In this document: positions 33,574-42,472 of the stretch, piece after piece
How the letters are laid out: every line of letters starts with the position of its first letter
Position numbering within the stretch: the stretch's first letter is position 1
Assembly: GCF_030269365.1 (NCBI RefSeq)
Contig: NZ_BSTF01000002.1
Location: 372,001-436,000 of the forward strand
Direction: 5' to 3'
DNA length: 64,000 nucleotides
DNA from: Lentzea sp. NBRC 102530
GTDB taxonomy: Bacteria > Actinomycetota > Actinomycetes > Mycobacteriales > Pseudonocardiaceae
Position numbers and translations under genes: made by a program
The notes under the pieces: model-generated
Told to the model about the DNA's origin: nothing
Database searches by the model: none
The model's input: only the letters and a program-made list of their open reading frames with translations

Positions 33574-34182
33574 TCACTTGAGCAGCAGGCGGACCGTGAG
33601 TTCGAGGCGGTTCGCGACGTCGGTCGCGGTGGCGCGGCGGGTCACCCAGGCGACCAGGTTCGACAGCCACACGTCGCCGATCACGCGGGCGATGGCCTTC
33701 TGCTCGTCGGTGGGGGCGTCGTCGCTCATCGCCTTGGTGAACATGCTCTCCATCAGCAGCGAGACCTTGTCGATCTCGGCGCCGGCGGAGGCGTCGGCGA
33801 AGGTGAACGCGCGCGTCATCGCCTCGGTGAGGTGCGGGTTGCGCTGCAGGCCCCTGGTGATGCGGCCCAGCACGAACAGCAGGCGCTCGTAGGGGCTCTC
33901 GCCGGGAACGGTGGTGCGGTCCATCTTCTCCTGGGCGCGCTCCAGTTCCACCGCGAGGCTCGACACGAGCAGGTGGACCTTCGAGGGGAAGTAGCGGTAC
34001 AACGTGCCCAGCGCCACGTCCGCGCGGTCGGCCACGGCACGCATCTGGACGGCGTCGAACCCGCCCTTGGACGCCAGCGCGATCGTCGCGTCGACGATCC
34101 GCTTGCGACGCTCGCGCTGGGCCGCCGAGCTGAGCTCGTCGCCCGCCATCAACGCGTCCGTGCGCGACTTCGAAGGTGACAC
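33574..34182 (-). CDS. kstR: KstR, TetR-family repressor of steroid catabolism
   Basis: 202 aa. The N-terminal TetR DNA-binding domain ('SAAQRERRKRIVDAT', 'VADRADVALGTLYRYFPSK') and body ('LQRNPHLTEAMTRAFTFADAS', 'ARVIGDVWLSNLVAWVTRRA') closely follow mycobacterial KstR. KstR is released by a steroid CoA thioester and controls side-chain and ring A/B genes. The GTG at 34182 is chosen because AGGAGG lies 9 nt upstream. A KstR box overlaps that Shine-Dalgarno, so the gene is probably autoregulated. It is divergent from fadE34, the order seen in mycobacteria. Confidence 0.93.
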   Translation of the reverse strand: MSPSKSRTDALMAGDELSSAAQRERRKRIVDATIALASKGGFDAVQMRAVADRADVALGTLYRYFPSKVHLLVSSLAVELERAQEKMDRTTVPGESPYERLLFVLGRITRGLQRNPHLTEAMTRAFTFADASAGAEIDKVSLLMESMFTKAMSDDAPTDEQKAIARVIGDVWLSNLVAWVTRRATATDVANRLELTVRLLLK

Positions 34183-34196
34183 GGAGATGATCCTCC

Positions 34197-34210
34197 TGAA
34201 ACGTGTTGCA
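34197..34210. promoter_or_regulatory. KstR box 1 (kstR leader)
   Basis: TGAAACGTGTTGCA fits TnnAACnnGTTnnA at every fixed position. It abuts the kstR Shine-Dalgarno, suited to autorepression. Confidence 0.75.
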
Positions 34211-34254
34211 GCTGCGCTCTCATCATACTCGATCGGTTTGGCGGCCATGATCTG

Positions 34255-34282
34255 TTGCCCGAAATAGAACACGTTCTATAAA
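34255..34282 (+). promoter_or_regulatory. Candidate promoter of the fadE34/side-chain operon
   Basis: TTGCCC (34255-34260) and TATAAA (34277-34282) are separated by 16 bp, an SigA-like pair. The KstR box occupies the spacer and the left part of the -10, so KstR binding would exclude RNA polymerase. Confidence 0.6.
34265..34278. promoter_or_regulatory. KstR box 2 (fadE34 promoter)
   Basis: TAGAACACGTTCTA is a perfect inverted repeat (TAGAAC/GTTCTA) and an exact TnnAACnnGTTnnA match. Confidence 0.88.
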
Positions 34283-34308
34283 CTTCTTCATGTACTGGAG
34301 GAGGCCGC

Positions 34309-36210
34309 ATGCCGATCGCCACGACCGGGGACCAGCGCGCGTTGCGCGACAGCGTGGACGCCGCCGGGGACGAGTGGGCTGATCTCGTCAAGGTCGGGTT
34401 CTTCGAGGTGACGCGGGAGGGCGGCACGGTCGCCGATCTCGCGGTGATGCTGGAACGGGCGGCCGAGAACCTGGTGCCGGGGCCTTTGCTGCCCACGGCG
34501 CTGGTGTCGGTGCTGTTCCCCGGCTTCGACGGGATCGCGGGTTTCGGGTTCTCGTCGAAGCAGGTGGTCGGTGCCGCCGAAGCGACGCACCTGCTGGTCA
34601 GAACGGACAACTGGATGCTGGTGCCGGTGTCCCGGGTTTCGGTGACACCACTGGAATCCGTGGACCACTCACGTTCGCTCGGTTCGGTGCGCGTCGACGT
34701 GCCGGGGGAAACCACGGGTGATCCGACGGACCTCGCGGTGACGCTCATGGCGGCCGAGGCGAGCGGTGTGGCCGCGTGGTGCCTGAACACCGCCGTGGAG
34801 TACGCGAAACAACGGCAGCAGTTCGGGCGTGTCATCGGGTCGTTCCAGGCCGTGAAGCACCTCTGCGTCGAGATGCTGTGCCGCGCTGAACAGGCGTCGT
34901 CGGTCGCGTGGGACGCGGCGCGGTCGGTGGGGGAGGACGAGCACCCGCTGGCCGCGGCGGTCGCGGCGGCGGTGGCGTTCGACGCGGCGGTGCGCAACGC
35001 CAAGGACTGCATCCAGGTGCTGGGCGGGATCGGGTTCACCTGGGAGCACGACGCGCACCGGTACCTGCGGCGGGCGTTGGCGTTGCAGCAGCTCGCGGGT
35101 GGTGTGGCGCACTGGCGCCGGCGCGTCGCCTCGCTGGCTCTCGCCGGAGCGCGGCGGTCGCTCGCCGTCCGGGTCGAGTCGGATCCCGAGGTGCGGGCGT
35201 TCGCCGACGAGATCGCCGGGCTCGATCCGGCCGGTCAGCGGGAACGGTTGGCGCGCAGCGGGTTCCTGGTGCCGGGCTGGCCCAGGCCGTACGGGCAGGA
35301 CGCCGGCCAGGCGCGGCAGCTCGTGATCGACAGCGAGTTCGCGCGGGCCGGGGTGCGGCGGCCGGACCTGATCATCGGTGGCTGGGCGGGGCCGACGATC
35401 CTGCGGCACGGGACCGCCGAGCAGCAGGAACGGTTCGTGCCGCCGACGTTGAGCGGGGAGCTGACCTGGTGCCAGCTGTTCAGCGAACCCGAGGCGGGCT
35501 CGGACCTGGCGTCGTTGCGCACCAGGGCGGACCGCGTCGACGGTGGCTGGAGGCTCACCGGGCAGAAGGTGTGGACGTCGCTCGCACACGAGGCCGACTG
35601 GGCGATCTGCCTGGCCCGCACCGATTCCGGCGTGCCGAAGCACAAGGGCATCACGTACTTCCTGGTCGACATGCGCTCCGACGGCGTGGACGTGCGGCCG
35701 TTGCGGGAGATCACCGGTGACGCGCGGTTCAACGAGGTCTTCCTGGACGGCGTGTTCGTGCCGGACTCGTGCGTGGTCGGGGAGCCGGGTGACGGCTGGA
35801 AGCTCGCCCGCACGACGCTGGCCAACGAACGCGTCGCCATGGGCTCGTCGCTCGGCGAGGCGCTCGAACAGGTCCTGACCTCCCCCGCGGCGCCGGAGCA
35901 CGCGGAACGGCTGGGCGCGCTGGTGGCGCAGGGACTCGCGGTGTCGGTGCTGGACCTGCGGGCGAGCCTGCGGGTGCTGAGCGGGCAGGAACCGGGCGCC
36001 GAGTCGAGCGTGCGCAAGCTCGCCGGCGTGCGGCAACGGCAGGACGTCGCGGAGTTCGCGGTCGAACTGCTCGGCCCGGACGCCGCCGTCGAGGGCCCGC
36101 TGATCCACGAGTTCCTGCTGACGCGGTGCCTGAGCATCGCGGGCGGTACGACGCAGGTGCTGATGAACCTCGCTGGTGAACGGATTCTCGGTCTACCGAG
36201 GGAGCCCTGA
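34309..36210 (+). CDS. fadE34: FadE34-like fused acyl-CoA dehydrogenase (ChsE3)
   Basis: 633 aa made of two acyl-CoA dehydrogenase halves. Residues about 1-275 hold an ACAD alpha-domain end ('QFGRVIGSFQAVKHL', 'VLGGIGFTWEHDAHRYLRR'). Residues about 290-633 form a complete second ACAD ('CQLFSEPEAGSDLASL', 'GQKVWTSLA', 'GGTTQVLMN...GERILGLPRE'). In M. tuberculosis the fused FadE34 sits next to kstR and dehydrogenates steroid side-chain CoA esters at the C24 stage. The start has GGAGGAGG upstream. It is about 80 residues shorter than the mycobacterial protein, mainly at the N-terminus. Confidence 0.85.
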   Translation: MPIATTGDQRALRDSVDAAGDEWADLVKVGFFEVTREGGTVADLAVMLERAAENLVPGPLLPTALVSVLFPGFDGIAGFGFSSKQVVGAAEATHLLVRTDNWMLVPVSRVSVTPLESVDHSRSLGSVRVDVPGETTGDPTDLAVTLMAAEASGVAAWCLNTAVEYAKQRQQFGRVIGSFQAVKHLCVEMLCRAEQASSVAWDAARSVGEDEHPLAAAVAAAVAFDAAVRNAKDCIQVLGGIGFTWEHDAHRYLRRALALQQLAGGVAHWRRRVASLALAGARRSLAVRVESDPEVRAFADEIAGLDPAGQRERLARSGFLVPGWPRPYGQDAGQARQLVIDSEFARAGVRRPDLIIGGWAGPTILRHGTAEQQERFVPPTLSGELTWCQLFSEPEAGSDLASLRTRADRVDGGWRLTGQKVWTSLAHEADWAICLARTDSGVPKHKGITYFLVDMRSDGVDVRPLREITGDARFNEVFLDGVFVPDSCVVGEPGDGWKLARTTLANERVAMGSSLGEALEQVLTSPAAPEHAERLGALVAQGLAVSVLDLRASLRVLSGQEPGAESSVRKLAGVRQRQDVAEFAVELLGPDAAVEGPLIHEFLLTRCLSIAGGTTQVLMNLAGERILGLPREP

Positions 36211-37166
36211 TGGATTTCCAGCTCGACGAGACCCAGCAGGAGATCGCCGCGCTGGCGGCCGACGTGCTGGGCAGGGAGAGCGACACCCCCTGGAAGGCGT
36301 TGGGGGAGGCGGGACTGCTGGCCCTCGCCGTTCCGGAACGGCTCGGTGGCGACGGGCTCGGCGTGCTGGAGACGGCCGTGCTGCTCACCGAGGTCGGACG
36401 GCGGGCGGTGGACGTTCCGGCGCTCGCGACGCTGGCGCTCGGCGTGTTGCCGATCGTGGCGCACGGGACCGAGGAGCAGCAGAACGCCCTGCTGCCGTTG
36501 GTGACCGAGCAGCACGGGGTGCTGACGGCGGCGTTGAGCGAGCCGTCCCGGCCGTTGCCGGTGTCACCGCGGACCACGGCGGGACCGGACGGCATCACCG
36601 GCACGAAGATCAACGTGCCGTACGCCGGTGACGCCGTGCGGATGCTGGTCAGCACGGACAGCGGCGTCTTCGTCGTGGACCCGGAGCAACCCGGCGTGTC
36701 CGTTGTGGACGGTACCGTGACGTTCGAGGACGCCAGGGGAGACCTGCTCGCCGGAGCGGACGTGCGGCGGTTCGCGCTGGCCGGTGCCTGCGCGGTCGCG
36801 GACGGCGTCCTGGCCGGAGCGCTCGACCTCACCGTGAAGCACGTGGGCACCCGCCACCAGTTCGGCAAGCCGCTGGCCACGTTCCAGTCCGCCGCCGCGC
36901 TGGTCGCGGACGTCTACATCGCCTCCCGCACCCTGCACCTGGCCGCGCTGACCGCCGCCTGGAGCCTCGACGACGCCGACCTCGACACGGCGGCCTACTG
37001 GCTCGCGGCCGAAGCGCTGCCCGCCGTGCACAGCTGCCACCACCTGCACGGCGGCCTCGGGCTCGACATCACCTACCCGATGCACCGCTACTACGGCATG
37101 GCCAAGGAGCTGACGCGGTTCGTCGGCGGAGTGGAGCACCGCTTGGGGGCCATCGATGTTCATTGA
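36210..37166 (+). CDS. chsE1: ChsE1 (FadE28)-like acyl-CoA dehydrogenase subunit
   Basis: 318 aa, a compact ACAD ('WKALGEAGLLALAVPERLGGDGLG', 'RHQFGKPLATFQSAAALVADVYIA', 'HHLHGGLGLDITYPMHRYY'). It lacks the usual catalytic Glu context at the C-terminus, as expected for the shorter subunit of an alpha2-beta2 enzyme. Together with the next gene it should dehydrogenate the propanoyl side chain of the steroid CoA ester. Synteny chsE1-chsE2-chsH2-chsH1-ltp2 matches the mycobacterial igr operon. The ATG overlaps the preceding stop. Confidence 0.87.
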   Translation: MDFQLDETQQEIAALAADVLGRESDTPWKALGEAGLLALAVPERLGGDGLGVLETAVLLTEVGRRAVDVPALATLALGVLPIVAHGTEEQQNALLPLVTEQHGVLTAALSEPSRPLPVSPRTTAGPDGITGTKINVPYAGDAVRMLVSTDSGVFVVDPEQPGVSVVDGTVTFEDARGDLLAGADVRRFALAGACAVADGVLAGALDLTVKHVGTRHQFGKPLATFQSAAALVADVYIASRTLHLAALTAAWSLDDADLDTAAYWLAAEALPAVHSCHHLHGGLGLDITYPMHRYYGMAKELTRFVGGVEHRLGAIDVH

Positions 37167-38283
37167 TCTCAACGCCGCACAACGCACACTCCGTGACGAA
37201 CTGCGTGAGTACTTCGCGAACGTCATGTCCGACGCCGAACGCGAGGCGATGCTCACCGAACGCCACGGCACGGTCTACCGCGAACTCGTGCGCAGACTGG
37301 GGCGTGACGGCAGGCTCGGCGTCGGCTGGCCCGTCGAGTACGGCGGCCTGGGGTTCGGACCGGTGGAGCAGCAGATCTTCGTCAACGAGGCGGCCCGCGC
37401 GGACGTGCCGTTGCCGTACGTGACGCTGCAGACGGTCGGCCCGACGCTCCAGACGTACGGGACCCAGGAGCAGAAGGACTTCTTCCTCCCCAGGATCCTG
37501 AGCGGCGACCTGCACTTCGCCATCGGCTACACCGAACCGGACGCGGGCACCGACCTGGCCGCGTTGCGCACCAAAGCCGTTCTCGCCGACGGTGACTACG
37601 TCGTCAACGGCCAGAAGACCTTCACGACCGGTGGTCACGACGCCGACTACGTGTGGCTCGCCTGCCGCACGGGTGCCGCGGACTCGCGCCACAAGGGCAT
37701 CACGATCCTGATCGTCGACACGACCGACCCCGGCTACTCGTGGACGCCCATCATCACGTGCGACGGCGCCCACCACGTCAACGCCACCTACTACAACGAC
37801 GTGCGCGTACCCGAGTCCCGCCGCGTGGGCGAGGAGAACAAGGGCTGGCGCCTCATCACCACGCAGCTCAACCACGAACGCGTGATGCTCGGCCCGTCCG
37901 GCCGCATCGGCGCCCTGATCACCCGCGTCCACGACTGGGCGTCGTCCCGCGGCCTGCTCGACGAGCCGGACGTGCGACGCGCGTTGGCCGAGGCACGGGC
38001 CGTCCACCGCGTGAACGAGCTGCTCAACTGGCAGGTCGCCGGTGGCGAACTCGAGGTGGCGGACGCCTCCGCCACCAAGGTGTTCGCCGCCGACCGCACC
38101 CAGCGCATCGGCCGGCTGCTCGAAGAACTGGTGGGCCGCCACGGAGCTCCCGAGGACCTGGTGCGCTGGCTGGACGTCCAGGCCCGCCGCAACCTCGTGC
38201 TGACCTTCGGCGGTGGCGTGCAGGAGATCCAACGCGAACTGATCGCCAACATCGGCCTGGGACTGCCACGGGTGGTGCGATGA
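37156..38283 (+). CDS. chsE2: ChsE2 (FadE29)-like acyl-CoA dehydrogenase subunit
   Basis: 375 aa, a full ACAD: 'GWPVEYGGLGFGPVEQQIF', 'GYTEPDAGTDLAALRTKA', 'GQKTFTTGGHDADYVWLACRT', 'FGGGVQEIQRELIANIGLGLPR'. It is the FAD-binding, catalytic half of the ChsE1-ChsE2 heterotetramer. It overlaps chsE1 by 11 bp and chsH2 by 4 bp, so the operon is tightly coupled. Confidence 0.88.
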   Translation: MFIDLNAAQRTLRDELREYFANVMSDAEREAMLTERHGTVYRELVRRLGRDGRLGVGWPVEYGGLGFGPVEQQIFVNEAARADVPLPYVTLQTVGPTLQTYGTQEQKDFFLPRILSGDLHFAIGYTEPDAGTDLAALRTKAVLADGDYVVNGQKTFTTGGHDADYVWLACRTGAADSRHKGITILIVDTTDPGYSWTPIITCDGAHHVNATYYNDVRVPESRRVGEENKGWRLITTQLNHERVMLGPSGRIGALITRVHDWASSRGLLDEPDVRRALAEARAVHRVNELLNWQVAGGELEVADASATKVFAADRTQRIGRLLEELVGRHGAPEDLVRWLDVQARRNLVLTFGGGVQEIQRELIANIGLGLPRVVR

Positions 38284-39170
38284 TCGACATCGAGAAGGAA
38301 GCAGCCCGCATCGCCGAACGGGGTGAGTGCGCACCCCGGCTGGCTCGCGACCCGGTGAACCTGCCGATGATCCGCAACTGGCTGGAGGCCATCGGCGACG
38401 AACACCCCGGCTACACCGAGGTGGCGCCGCCCGCGATGGTCCAGGTGTGGACGATGGCGGGCCTGCACGGCCAGCGCACCCTCGACGACCCGCTCGGCGC
38501 GATGATGACCGTGCTGGACGAGGCCGGGTACACCTCGGTGGTCGCCACCAACTCCGACCAGACCTACCACCGGTACCTCGAGGTCGGCGAGCAGCTGTCG
38601 GTCACGACGAGCCTGGAGGACGTGACCGGGCCGAAGCGGACGGGCCTCGGCGAGGGCTGGTTCGTGACGACCCGCAGCACCTGGTGGGTGGGCGACGAGG
38701 CCGTCGCGGAGATGCGCTTCCGGGTGCTGAAGTTCAGGCCCGCGCAGAAGCTCGCTCCCGAACCGGAGGTTCACCAGGCGCCGCAGGCCATCCGTCCCTC
38801 CGTCAACCGCGACACCCAGTACTTCTGGGACGGCTGCAACCAGGGTGAGCTGCGCATCCAGCGCTGCGGCGGCTGCGGCCTGCTGCGCCACCCACCCGGC
38901 CCGATGTGCCCGGAGTGCGGCGCCACCAAGCCGACGTACCTCGTCTCGGAGGGCTACGGCGTCATCTACAGCTACGTCGTGCACCACCACCCGCAGGTGC
39001 CGGGCAAGCAGACCCCGTTCGTCATCGCGCTGGTCGAACTGGACGAGGGCGTGCGGATGCTGGGCGAGTTCGACGGCGAGCCCGGTGTCGGGCAACGCGT
39101 CGAGGTCGTGTTCACGAAGGTCGACGACGACCTGACCATGCCGAGCTGGAGGCCCCGTGCGGATCGGTGA
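38280..39170 (+). CDS. chsH2: ChsH2: MaoC-like hydratase subunit with C-terminal DUF35 (OB-fold) domain
   Basis: 296 aa. The N-terminal ~160 residues are a MaoC/hot-dog domain ('NSDQTYHRYLEVGEQLSVTTSL'). The C-terminal part is a DUF35 domain with a zinc rubredoxin-like knuckle (CGGCG...CPECG, about 195-215) and an OB fold ('GEFDGEPGVGQRVEVVFTKVDD'). In known systems ChsH1-ChsH2 hydrates the C17 side-chain enoyl-CoA, and the DUF35 part holds the aldolase Ltp2. It is followed in the same order by chsH1 and ltp2. Confidence 0.9.
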   Translation: MIDIEKEAARIAERGECAPRLARDPVNLPMIRNWLEAIGDEHPGYTEVAPPAMVQVWTMAGLHGQRTLDDPLGAMMTVLDEAGYTSVVATNSDQTYHRYLEVGEQLSVTTSLEDVTGPKRTGLGEGWFVTTRSTWWVGDEAVAEMRFRVLKFRPAQKLAPEPEVHQAPQAIRPSVNRDTQYFWDGCNQGELRIQRCGGCGLLRHPPGPMCPECGATKPTYLVSEGYGVIYSYVVHHHPQVPGKQTPFVIALVELDEGVRMLGEFDGEPGVGQRVEVVFTKVDDDLTMPSWRPRADR

Positions 39171-39540
39171 TTCCCTGCCCGAGTGGCACGTCGAGGCCAC
39201 GCCGACGTTCGTGATCAGCACCGCGCTGGCCACCCGCGACTTCCAGGACGTCCACCACGACCGCGACCTCGCGGTGCAGCGCGGGTCGAAGGACATCTTC
39301 ATCAACATCCTCACCACCACCGGCCTGGTGCAGCGCTACGTGACGGACTGGGCCGGGCCACACGCACTCGTCCGGCAGGTGAACATCAAACTCGGCGCCC
39401 CCTGCTACGCCTACGACACGCTGAAGTTCTTCGGCCAGGTCGTCGGACGGGAGGACCAGGACCTGACCATCGAGGTCGTCGGCAGGACCGGCCACGGCGA
39501 CCACGTCACCGGAACCGTGCGGATCGAGGTGCCCGCGTGA
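39157..39540 (+). CDS. chsH1: ChsH1: MaoC-like hydratase subunit
   Basis: 127 aa, a single hot-dog domain. 'TRDFQDVHHDRDLAVQRGSKDIFIN' carries the Asp/His hydratase motif in MaoC style and should supply the catalytic residues for the ChsH1-ChsH2 complex. The GTG start has GGAGG a few bases upstream. It overlaps chsH2 by 14 bp and ltp2 by 4 bp. Confidence 0.9.
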   Translation: MRIGDSLPEWHVEATPTFVISTALATRDFQDVHHDRDLAVQRGSKDIFINILTTTGLVQRYVTDWAGPHALVRQVNIKLGAPCYAYDTLKFFGQVVGREDQDLTIEVVGRTGHGDHVTGTVRIEVPA

Positions 39541-40679
39541 ACGCCGCCATCGTCGGGATCGGGGCGACCGACTTCTCCAAGGACTCCGGCCGCAGCGAAC
39601 TCCAGCTCGCCGCCGAGGCCGTCAAGGCGGCCCTGGAGGACGCCGGGCTCACACCGTCCGATGTGGACGGCCTGGTCAGCTTCACCATGGACACCAACGC
39701 CGAGATCGCGGTCGCACGCGAGCTGGGCATCCCGGAACTCACGTTCTTCAGCCGCGTCCACTACGGCGGCGGCGCGGCGTGCGCGACCGTCCAGCAGGCA
39801 GCGATGGCGGTCGAGACGGGCGCGGCGAAGGTCGTGGTCTGCTACCGGGCGTTCAACGAACGCTCCGGGCACCGGTTCGGCCAGGTCCAGACGGCGGCCG
39901 CGGCGAACATCGACAACAGCTGGTCGTACCCGGTGGGCCTGGGCACGCCGGCCGCGATGGTCGCGATGTTCGCGCGCCGGTACATGCACGAGTACGGCGC
40001 GACGAGCGAGGACTTCGGCCGGATCGCGGTGATCGACCGCAAGCACGCCGCCACGAACCCGAACGCCTGGTTCCACAACCGGCCGATCACCCTCGACGAC
40101 CACCAGGCGTCGAGGTGGATCGCCGAACCGCTGCGGCTGCTCGACTGCTGCCAGGAGAGCGACGGCGGGGTCGCCCTGGTCGTCACGACCGCGGAACGAG
40201 CCCGCGACCTGCCGAACAAACCCGCCCACGTCAAGGCGGCCACCCAGGGCAGCGGCACCGACCAGTTCACGATGACCAGCTACTACCGCGACGACCTGAC
40301 CGGGCTGCCCGAGATGGGCGTCGTGGCGCGGGGGCTCTGGGAGAGGTCGGGCATCGGACCGTCCGATGTGGACGTCGCGGTGCTCTACGACCACTTCACC
40401 CCGTTCGTGCTCGTCCAACTCGAGGAGCTGGGCTTCTGCGGCAGGGGAGAGGCGAAGGACTTCATCAGGACCGGCGCCCTCGAACTGGACGGCTCACTCC
40501 CGCTCAACCCGCACGGCGGTCAGCTCGGCGAGGCCTACCTGCACGGCATGAACGGCATCGCCGAGGGTGTGCGGCAGGTCCGCGGCACCGCGGTGAACCA
40601 GGTCGAGAACGTGAACCACGTCCTGGTCACCGCCGGCACCGGCGTCCCGACCAGCGGTCTAGTCCTCGGTCAGGGTTAG
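39537..40679 (+). CDS. ltp2: Ltp2, thiolase-fold steroid side-chain aldolase
   Basis: 380 aa, a thiolase-superfamily protein without the usual catalytic Cys set ('VHYGGGAACATVQQAAMAV', 'VAVLYDHFTPFVLVQLEELGFC', 'NPHGGQLGEAYLHGMNGIAEGVRQ'). The family uses Tyr residues for retro-aldol cleavage of 17-hydroxy-3-oxo-4-pregnene-20-carboxyl-CoA to androstenedione plus propionyl-CoA. The YDH region contains one candidate Tyr. It is the last gene of the side-chain operon. Its end overlaps the convergent MaoC gene by 21 bp. Confidence 0.9.
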   Translation: MNAAIVGIGATDFSKDSGRSELQLAAEAVKAALEDAGLTPSDVDGLVSFTMDTNAEIAVARELGIPELTFFSRVHYGGGAACATVQQAAMAVETGAAKVVVCYRAFNERSGHRFGQVQTAAAANIDNSWSYPVGLGTPAAMVAMFARRYMHEYGATSEDFGRIAVIDRKHAATNPNAWFHNRPITLDDHQASRWIAEPLRLLDCCQESDGGVALVVTTAERARDLPNKPAHVKAATQGSGTDQFTMTSYYRDDLTGLPEMGVVARGLWERSGIGPSDVDVAVLYDHFTPFVLVQLEELGFCGRGEAKDFIRTGALELDGSLPLNPHGGQLGEAYLHGMNGIAEGVRQVRGTAVNQVENVNHVLVTAGTGVPTSGLVLGQG

Positions 40680-41492
40680 CAGGGCGTCCGCGAGCACCGG
40701 ACGGTCCCCGGCGGACGTCGTCAGCACCAGCTGAGCGCCGTCCCGCCACACCCGCGTGGTCAGCGTCTCGCCGGGGAACACCACCCCGGCGAACTTCGCC
40801 CCGAACGAGAGGACCTGCTCCGGCCCGTCCAGCACGGCGTCGATCACGGCCTTGCACACCACCCCGTACGTGCACAGCCCGTGCAGGATCGGCGCGTCGA
40901 ACCCGGCGCGCGCAGCGAAAGCAGGATCCGCGTGCAGGGGATTCCGGTCACCGCACAACCTGTACAGGTAGGCCTGCTGCGGCAAAGTAGGCGTCTCGAT
41001 CACGAAGTCCGGTGCGCGCGACGGCACCTCGACCTTGCCCGACGGTCCGCGCTCGCCGCCGAAGCCGCCCTCGCCACGGGCGAAGATGCTCGACCGGGTG
41101 GTGTACAAGGCGGTCCCGTCAGCGGTGAAGGCCGTGGCCTCCTGCACGATCACCGCGGCCTTGCCCTTGTCCCAGACGTCCGAGATCCGCGTGCGCAGCA
41201 CCGCCCCACCCGAAGCGGGCAACGGGGAGTGCACCGTGATCTCCTGCGTCCCGTGCAGCACCCGAGCGAGATCGATGTCCACGCCGGGGAACGACACGAC
41301 CGGAGCGGCCGTCTCGTGGAAACGCGGCGCCACGACCCCGAACGTCGGCAGCACCCGCAACCCCTGCTCGTACACGTACCGGAGTTCCGTGGCGCCCAAT
41401 GCCAGGTGGTACAGCAACACGTCGGACTCGGACCACGAGAACTCGACCTCGGGCAGCTCCGCCCCGACGGCGACGGCGGGATCGATCGGCAT
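40659..41492 (-). CDS. MaoC-type (R)-specific enoyl-CoA hydratase of steroid side-chain degradation
   Basis: 277 aa with double hot-dog fold. The hydratase-2 signature is clear at about residues 175-203: 'YRLCGDRNPLHADP' then 'FDAPILHGLC', with catalytic Asp and His. The position beside kstD/ksh genes and its length match the mycobacterial Rv3538 hydratase, which hydrates steroid side-chain enoyl-CoA. It is the last gene of the kstD-kshA-ORF79-kshB operon, starting 11 bp after kshB. The exact chain length used is not visible from sequence. Confidence 0.85.
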   Translation of the reverse strand: MPIDPAVAVGAELPEVEFSWSESDVLLYHLALGATELRYVYEQGLRVLPTFGVVAPRFHETAAPVVSFPGVDIDLARVLHGTQEITVHSPLPASGGAVLRTRISDVWDKGKAAVIVQEATAFTADGTALYTTRSSIFARGEGGFGGERGPSGKVEVPSRAPDFVIETPTLPQQAYLYRLCGDRNPLHADPAFAARAGFDAPILHGLCTYGVVCKAVIDAVLDGPEQVLSFGAKFAGVVFPGETLTTRVWRDGAQLVLTTSAGDRPVLADALLTLTED

Positions 41493-41503
41493 TCAGGCGC
41501 CCC

Positions 41504-42472
41504 TCACTCGTAGGTGATCTTCACGGTGTCGGTGACCGGAACCGACTGGCACGCCAGCACGATGCCCTCGGCGATGTCCTCGGAGTCGAGCACGTCGTTG
41601 TTGAGCATCTTGACCTCGCCCTCGACCAACCGGCACGCGCACGCGCTGCACGCGCCCTCCCGGCACGAGTAGGGCGCGTCGAGTCCCTTCTCCAGCAACA
41701 GGTCCAGCAGCTTCGTCCGCGCGGGCCACGGGAACCGGTGCTCCTCGCCGTCCAGCGAGACCTCGACCACGGCGTCCGGCCGGTCGTCGACCGCCACGAC
41801 CTCGGCGGAGAACGGATCGCTCGACAACGACACGAACTTCTCGACGTGCACCACCGCAACGTCGTGCAACGCCTTGCGGGCAGCCTCCATGAACGGCCCC
41901 GGCCCGCATACGAAGGCCTCGTCGCACGAACGCGCGAACGCCCGCAACCCGGCCGCGGAAGGCAGTCCCTGCACCGACTCCAACCAGTGCACGACCGTCA
42001 GCCGCTCGGGGTGGGCGCGAGCCAGCTCGTCCAGCTCGCGCGCGAAGATCACCGAGGACTCGTCCCGGTTGGCGTAGAACAGGAACACCCGCCCGGACCC
42101 CTGCAGGAGCACCGACCGGATGATCGACATGACCGGCGTGATCCCGCTCCCGGCCGCGAACGCGACCACCGACCCGTCCAGCGACGCTGGCGTGAACACC
42201 CCGGCCGGCGCCAGCACGTCCAGTTCCATGCCCTCCAGCAGGGAAGAGCACATCCACACCGACCCGTGCCCGTCCGGCGTGCGCTTCACCGTGATCTTCA
42301 ACGGCTCGCCCGGCGCGCTCGACAACGAGTAGCAGCGCGCCACCTCGCCGGCGCGCACGGTCAGGAACTGCCCGGGTTTCACCGCGAAGGAAGCTCCCGA
42401 CAGCACGAACGAGCGCGCGTCGGCGGTCTCCTCGATCACGGCGTCGACCCGCAGCCGGTGCACCTCAGCCAT
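41504..42472 (-). CDS. kshB: KshB, reductase of 3-ketosteroid 9alpha-hydroxylase
   Basis: 322 aa. An FAD-binding ferredoxin-reductase domain (RCYSLSSAP FAD motif about 46-54, 'VAFAAGSGITPVMSII' for NAD) is followed by a C-terminal plant-type 2Fe-2S ferredoxin domain (CREGACSAC with a later Cys in 'VLACQS'). It passes electrons from NADH to KshA. It overlaps the small upstream ORF by 8 bp and lies in the kstD-kshA operon. The pairing with kshA in the same operon supports the specific name. Confidence 0.92.
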   Translation of the reverse strand: MAEVHRLRVDAVIEETADARSFVLSGASFAVKPGQFLTVRAGEVARCYSLSSAPGEPLKITVKRTPDGHGSVWMCSSLLEGMELDVLAPAGVFTPASLDGSVVAFAAGSGITPVMSIIRSVLLQGSGRVFLFYANRDESSVIFARELDELARAHPERLTVVHWLESVQGLPSAAGLRAFARSCDEAFVCGPGPFMEAARKALHDVAVVHVEKFVSLSSDPFSAEVVAVDDRPDAVVEVSLDGEEHRFPWPARTKLLDLLLEKGLDAPYSCREGACSACACRLVEGEVKMLNNDVLDSEDIAEGIVLACQSVPVTDTVKITYE

